From Candidatus Izemoplasma sp. (lineage in GTDB: Bacteria; Bacillota_I; Bacilli_A; Izemoplasmatales; Izemoplasmataceae): 9,259 nt of DNA. How positions within the stretch are numbered: position 1 is the first letter of the stretch; each line of letters starts with the position of its first letter. Where the stretch lies: the NCBI GenBank assembly GCA_007116105.1, contig SKJA01000046.1, positions 1 through 9,259 of the forward strand, read 5' to 3'. Both the position numbers and the translations under genes were made by a program. The notes under the pieces were generated by a model, which did not search any database, had not been told where the DNA came from, and saw nothing but the letters and a program-made list of their open reading frames with translations. Of this stretch, positions 5,929 through 9,259 are shown one piece after another.

Positions 5929-7380
5929 TTACCCTTGCCCGAGCTGGCGTTTTAGGTCGGAGAGGTTGGTGTGTTGGTGAATGTGGATAAACTCAATGCC
6001 CATAAACTGTGCAAACATTTCTAACATTTGCGCATCCACATCGTAGCTCATCACCGTGTGATGGGCTCCTCCGGCATAAAGCCAGGCTTCAGTCGCCACT
6101 GAGAAGTTTGGTTTCAAGCGCCACATGGCTGCGGCAACAGGAAGTTTCGGCATTTTTTCAAAGGGTGTGATGGCTTCACAATCGGTCACAATTAAACGGT
6201 AACGGTCGCCTAGATCAATCAACGACACTTGTACGGCTTCGCCTTCACGGCCTTCAAATATTAAACGTGCAGGGTCTTCTTTTCCACCAATACCCAGTGG
6301 ATGCACTTCAATACGGGGCGTATCGGACGCAATCGAAGGACACACTTCAAGCATGTGAGCACCTAAGACAAAACCCTCGCCACCTTCAAAATGATAGGTA
6401 TAGTCTTCCATAAAGGAAGAACCTTTCGCCTCACCGTTGGTCATCAGTTTAATGATTCTTAGCAGTGCGGCTGTCTTCCAATCACCCTCAGCGCCAAACC
6501 CATAGCCTTCAAACATTAAATCTTGAGCGGCTAGACCAGGGAGTTGTTTAAGCCCATGTAAATCTTCAAACGTGGTGGTGAACGCTTTGGCGTTGTGACG
6601 ATCGAGCAGTTTACGGATGCCAACTTGAAGCTTTGCTTGATAGATCACAGCATCTTCTTGATCGGTATTTGAGTGGTAGCGTTGGTCGTATTTTGTGAGT
6701 TGTTCGCGAAGTTCGTTTTGGGTGACTTTTTTAAGTTCATCCGCAAGGTCACCCACAGGATAGGTGTTGACATGCCAACCAAACTGAATGCTTGCGCTGA
6801 CTTTGTCCCCTTCGGTGACCGCCACATGACGCATGTTATCGCCAAAGCGAATGACGTTTAAATGGCGACTTTCCATGATCCCTGCACTGACGCGTGTGAA
6901 ACGTTTGATTTGTTCTAACACATAAGGGTCTTCATAATGTCCTGAGACCACGTGTCGTGGTTTTTTCATCTTGGTGTATAAATGTGCATGTTCGCGGTCA
7001 CCATGGGCACTTTGATTAAGATTCATGAAATCCATGTCAATCGCATCCCAAGGAATTTTAGCGTTGAACTGGGTGTGCAAATGCAAAATCGGTTTTTGCA
7101 TCAGTGCCAGTCCCTTAATCCACATTTTAGACGGTGAGAATGTGTGCATCCAAGTCATCACCCCAGCAACCTCAGGGTCGTGATTGGCCGCTTCAAAGCA
7201 GGCGGTGATTTCGTCACTCGTTTTTAATAAAGCTTTAAACTCAATGTCCGCAAACGGTTGAACTTTTTGGTTAAACACCTCAACCATCGTCTTAGCGCGC
7301 GCTTCAATGATGTCAAAGATGTCACTGCCATAGAGGTGTTGGGTGCCCACCACAAACCAGTAGCGATAGCGTTTCATCAT
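5929..7380 (-). CDS. araA: L-arabinose isomerase
   Basis: A 483-residue cytoplasmic, Mn-dependent isomerase converting L-arabinose to L-ribulose, the first step of the pathway (E. coli AraA has 500 residues). Seen: N-terminal YWFVVGTQHLYG (7-18), WMHTFSPSKMWIKG (77-90), HLHTQFN (100-106), GFGAEGDWKTAALLR (294-308), SFMEDYTYHF (322-331), GAHMLEVCPS (340-349) and GGAHHTV (437-443). Metal and catalytic residues correspond to Glu298, Glu325, His342 and His440/441 (E. coli Glu306, Glu333, His350, His450). The protein begins with two adjacent ATG codons (7380 and 7377). AGAGG at the end of araB is 8 nt from the first, which favours it. The gap to araB is 4 nt. The gene is intact. Confidence 0.97.
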   Translation of the reverse strand: MMKRYRYWFVVGTQHLYGSDIFDIIEARAKTMVEVFNQKVQPFADIEFKALLKTSDEITACFEAANHDPEVAGVMTWMHTFSPSKMWIKGLALMQKPILHLHTQFNAKIPWDAIDMDFMNLNQSAHGDREHAHLYTKMKKPRHVVSGHYEDPYVLEQIKRFTRVSAGIMESRHLNVIRFGDNMRHVAVTEGDKVSASIQFGWHVNTYPVGDLADELKKVTQNELREQLTKYDQRYHSNTDQEDAVIYQAKLQVGIRKLLDRHNAKAFTTTFEDLHGLKQLPGLAAQDLMFEGYGFGAEGDWKTAALLRIIKLMTNGEAKGSSFMEDYTYHFEGGEGFVLGAHMLEVCPSIASDTPRIEVHPLGIGGKEDPARLIFEGREGEAVQVSLIDLGDRYRLIVTDCEAITPFEKMPKLPVAAAMWRLKPNFSVATEAWLYAGGAHHTVMSYDVDAQMLEMFAQFMGIEFIHIHQHTNLSDLKRQLGQG

Positions 7381-7384
7381 GTCT

Positions 7385-9037
7385 TTATCCTCTCATTCTC
7401 TTCAGTCGTTTGAGCACGGTGTCACCATAACCAAACTGGTCATGAAGTTGTTTAAACTCTTGGTAGAGTGCTTCATACCGTTCAACATTTTCAGGAATCG
7501 GCTTGATGGTCTCTTCTTTAACTTTGGCCATCTTTGCTGCGGCTTCAAAAATCGAAGCGTATCCACCCATGTCATGGGCCGCAACAGCCGCAAACATGGC
7601 TGAGCCCAACGCTGGAGTATGTTCTGAATCCGCCATTTTAATCTCGCGATTGAGCACATCCGCATAAATTTGTAACAAGAGCTTGTTTTTATTCGGTAAG
7701 CCCCCACACACATACACTTCATCCACAGGCACACCATGGGCTTCGTAGTTGTCAATGATGATCCGTTTGCCAAAGGCTGTACTTTCAATCAACGCCCGGT
7801 AAAGTTCATGAGGTTTCGTCGCCAGCGTCAAACCAAAGATGATTCCGCTCACGTCCACGTCCACGAGGATGGATCGGTTTCCACCATTCCAATCAAGACT
7901 TAACAGCCCTGATTCACCGACGCGAAGCTTTGAGGCTTCTTCTTCTAAATACGCATGAACCGTCAAGCCTTTAGAAGCCGCAGCGTGCGTAATGTTTGAA
8001 TCAATGTAGTTTTCCGTAAACCAGCCGAAGATGTCCCCAACGGCCGATTGACCAGACTCATACCCAAAATATCCGGGAATCACGCCATCATAGACCACGC
8101 CACAGATGCCTGGTACCGATTTTTCTTGGTCACCCAGTAAAATGTCGCACGTTGAGGTGCCCATGATCATCAACATTTGGCCTGGTTTAACCGTGTTAAC
8201 CGCTGGTGCACTGACATGCGCATCCACGTTTGCCACGGCCACCGCGGTGCTGGGTAGAAGCCCTAATCGTGTCGCCCACTCTGGGAGAAGTGTGCCGGCT
8301 TTTTCACCGACCGCTTTGATCTCACCTTTGATTTTATCGTTGACCACGTGTTCAAGACGTGGGTCTAATTGTTTAAAAAATGCAGGACTTGGAAAGCCTT
8401 CTTGATGGTGATAAATGGCTTTATATCCGAGGGTGCAGGTGTTGCGAATGACATTCCCTGTCAATTGACTGATGACCCAATCCGCAGCTTCGATAAAGTT
8501 ATCCGTCGCCTCATAAATCTCAGGCGCTTCCACACACACTTGCATCACTTTAGGGAAGAGCCATTCAGATGAAATCTTACCTCCATAACGGTGAATCCAA
8601 GACTCATGGGTTTCATGCGCTAAGGCATTGAGCTGATCGGCATATTTTTGAGCCGCATGATGCTTCCACAGTTTTGTCCAAGCGTGTGGATGTTCGCGCC
8701 ACGAATCAAGAAAGGATAGTGGGGTGTTGTTTGCATCCACCGGCACAAGTGTGCAGGCAGTGAAATCGATGGCCAAACCAATCACATCGGCTTTGTCGAC
8801 ACCACTTTTTTCAAGTACTTTAGGGATGGTAACAGAAAGCACCTCTAAGTAATCTTTTGGGTCTTGTAAAGCATAGTCAATGCCCAAGCGAACCGTGGTT
8901 TGCGGGATAACTTCCTCGATAACACCGCTTTCATAATTCAGGACTTCTGACGCAATGACATCGCCTTGTTCAAGCGACACAAGCACGGCTCTACCTGATA
9001 AAGTACCAAAATCGACCCCAATGGTATATTTACCCAT
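7385..9037 (-). CDS. araB: Ribulokinase
   Basis: A 550-residue FGGY-family sugar kinase (E. coli AraB has 566) that phosphorylates L-ribulose with ATP in the cytoplasm. Seen: N-terminal phosphate-1 motif GVDFGTLSGRA (7-17), sugar-binding region AIDFTACT (89-96), WREHPHAW (113-120), the interdomain VDAHVSAP with catalytic base Asp272 (271-278), phosphate-2 motif MGTSTC (292-297), GYESGQSAVGD (325-335), and the adenosine-binding CGGLPNKN (444-451). DFGTLSGR and CGGLPNKN are typical of AraB rather than xylulokinase or glycerol kinase. ATG at 9037 has a full AGGAGG (9043-9048) 5 nt upstream. It is the first gene of the operon, directly behind the promoter region. Confidence 0.97.
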   Translation of the reverse strand: MGKYTIGVDFGTLSGRAVLVSLEQGDVIASEVLNYESGVIEEVIPQTTVRLGIDYALQDPKDYLEVLSVTIPKVLEKSGVDKADVIGLAIDFTACTLVPVDANNTPLSFLDSWREHPHAWTKLWKHHAAQKYADQLNALAHETHESWIHRYGGKISSEWLFPKVMQVCVEAPEIYEATDNFIEAADWVISQLTGNVIRNTCTLGYKAIYHHQEGFPSPAFFKQLDPRLEHVVNDKIKGEIKAVGEKAGTLLPEWATRLGLLPSTAVAVANVDAHVSAPAVNTVKPGQMLMIMGTSTCDILLGDQEKSVPGICGVVYDGVIPGYFGYESGQSAVGDIFGWFTENYIDSNITHAAASKGLTVHAYLEEEASKLRVGESGLLSLDWNGGNRSILVDVDVSGIIFGLTLATKPHELYRALIESTAFGKRIIIDNYEAHGVPVDEVYVCGGLPNKNKLLLQIYADVLNREIKMADSEHTPALGSAMFAAVAAHDMGGYASIFEAAAKMAKVKEETIKPIPENVERYEALYQEFKQLHDQFGYGDTVLKRLKRMRG

Positions 9038-9042
9038 AATGG

Positions 9043-9048
9043 CCTCCT
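9043..9048 (-). promoter_or_regulatory. Ribosome-binding site of araB
   Basis: AGGAGG on the minus strand, 5 nt before the ATG at 9037. It is the only full consensus site in front of an operon gene and fixes the araB start. Confidence 0.9.
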
Positions 9049-9055
9049 GTCTATG

Positions 9056-9069
9056 TGTAATCGTTTACT
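9056..9069. promoter_or_regulatory. cre/LacI-type operator-like palindrome downstream of the promoter
   Basis: TGTAATCGTTTACT matches 13 of 14 positions of the CcpA cre consensus TGWAANCGNTNWCA; only the last base differs. The inner GTAA/TTAC arms are perfect around a central CG, the form bound by LacI-family repressors. It starts about where transcription should begin and ends 18 nt before the araB ATG, a good position to block the polymerase. The binder may be CcpA (catabolite repression) or a local LacI-type arabinose regulator; neither gene is in the window. Confidence 0.65.
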
Positions 9070-9118
9070 TAATTCAGTTTTACCATAAATTTAGTAAATA
9101 TTCAATAAAATAAGTAAA
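9064..9118. repeat. 8-bp inverted repeat spanning the promoter
   Basis: TTTACTTA at 9064-9071 is repeated inverted as TAAGTAAA at 9111-9118. A short palindrome ATTTAGTAAAT (9089-9099) of similar sequence lies between them, inside the promoter spacer. It may be a set of regulator half-sites or only a result of AT-rich composition. Confidence 0.4.
9077..9105 (-). promoter_or_regulatory. Candidate ara operon promoter
   Basis: On the minus strand TTGAAT (9105-9100) serves as a -35 (4 of 6, first three bases TTG), then a 17-bp spacer ending in TGG, then TAAAAC (9082-9077) as a -10 (4 of 6) helped by the extended TGn element. The predicted start is near 9070, which gives a leader of about 30 nt with the AGGAGG site. 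The surroundings (9064-9125) are very AT-rich. No other good pair was seen in this gap. Confidence 0.55.
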
Positions 9119-9123
9119 TTAAA

Positions 9124-9137
9124 CTAAAACGGTTTCA
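9124..9137. promoter_or_regulatory. Second cre/LacI-type operator-like site upstream of the promoter
   Basis: On the minus strand TGAAACCGTTTTAG matches 12 of 14 cre consensus positions; the last two bases differ. The core GAAACCGTTTT has the central CG and inverted A/T arms. It lies upstream of the -35, centred about 68 bp from the first site, so the pair brackets the promoter. It is weaker than the downstream site. Confidence 0.45.
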
Positions 9138-9186
9138 TGAATGTGTTAGGAATGGCTTTCTTCTCTTGTTAAACCACCAGTAAACT

Positions 9187-9259
9187 ATGGTGCAATTTGA
9201 CATTGACCCCACACATTTAAAAGTCATATCTTCTAAAGCGGAGGTACTTAAAGACATAA
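9187..9259 (+). CDS. Possible 5' start of a divergent gene, cut by the window edge
   Basis: From ATG at 9187 the frame is open for 24 codons to the end of the window (MVQFDIDPTHLKVISSKAEV, then LKDI). An in-frame stop at 9181-9183 limits the start to this ATG or the adjacent GTG. The composition looks protein-like (mixed acidic, basic and hydrophobic residues, no oddly frequent Cys or Trp), more so than the open minus-strand frame over the same bases. There is no clear ribosome-binding site before it, which lowers confidence. I do not recognise the protein; it does not resemble the N-terminus of a LacI or GntR/AraR regulator. Confidence 0.4.
   Translation, partial: MVQFDIDPTHLKVISSKAEVLKDI

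Noticed and set aside
7852..7865. Tandem CGTCCA-type repeat
   Set aside because: It encodes the Val-Asp-Val-Asp run in AraB (about residues 392-395), so the repeat follows from codon use.
9136..9259. Minus-strand open frame entering from the right edge and ending near 9136
   Set aside because: Its translation (rich in Ser, Cys, Trp and ending RRKPFLTHS) looks non-coding and it would overlap the better plus-strand candidate; it cannot be fully excluded without more sequence.

Overview
The window holds a complete L-arabinose uptake and breakdown operon on the minus strand, read from right to left: araB (ribulokinase), araA (L-arabinose isomerase), araD (L-ribulose-5-phosphate 4-epimerase), then a ChvE-like sugar-binding lipoprotein, a double-domain sugar ABC ATPase (MmsA/GguA type) and its permease (MmsB/GguB type). 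The transporter brings in the pentose. AraA turns L-arabinose into L-ribulose, AraB phosphorylates it, and AraD converts it to D-xylulose 5-phosphate for the pentose phosphate or phosphoketolase route.

The binding protein carries a lipobox (LAAC) in place of a periplasmic signal peptide. Ribosome-binding sites are purine-rich and strong, TGA is not read as tryptophan, and the operon control region holds CcpA/LacI-type operator-like sites. Together these suggest a single-membrane bacterium of the Firmicutes/Mollicutes side, possibly Acholeplasma/Izemoplasma-like. This placement is an inference and no marker gene is present to settle it.

Layout: 1-702 is the C-terminal part of an aldo/keto reductase on the plus strand, overlapped by a small two-helix membrane protein of unknown function (696-1193). 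A symmetric hairpin at 1193-1229 ends transcription from both sides where these genes meet the ara operon. The operon runs 9037 to 1258. araB-araA-araD are 4-5 nt apart and clearly coupled, as are mmsA-mmsB (4 nt). The binding-protein gene is set apart by two structured gaps: a UUCG-tetraloop hairpin with an extended -10-like element before it (5159-5230), and a strong hairpin plus U-tract after it (4025-4087). Together these would let the binding protein be made in excess over the membrane parts. Upstream of araB (9038-9186) is an AT-rich control region with a recognisable promoter flanked by two cre/LacI-type operator-like palindromes. At the right edge a short open frame (9187-9259, plus strand) may be the start of a divergent gene.

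The gene content is well known and I see no undescribed system. The points most worth a second look are regulatory: the paired operators, the internal attenuator and the UUCG hairpin.
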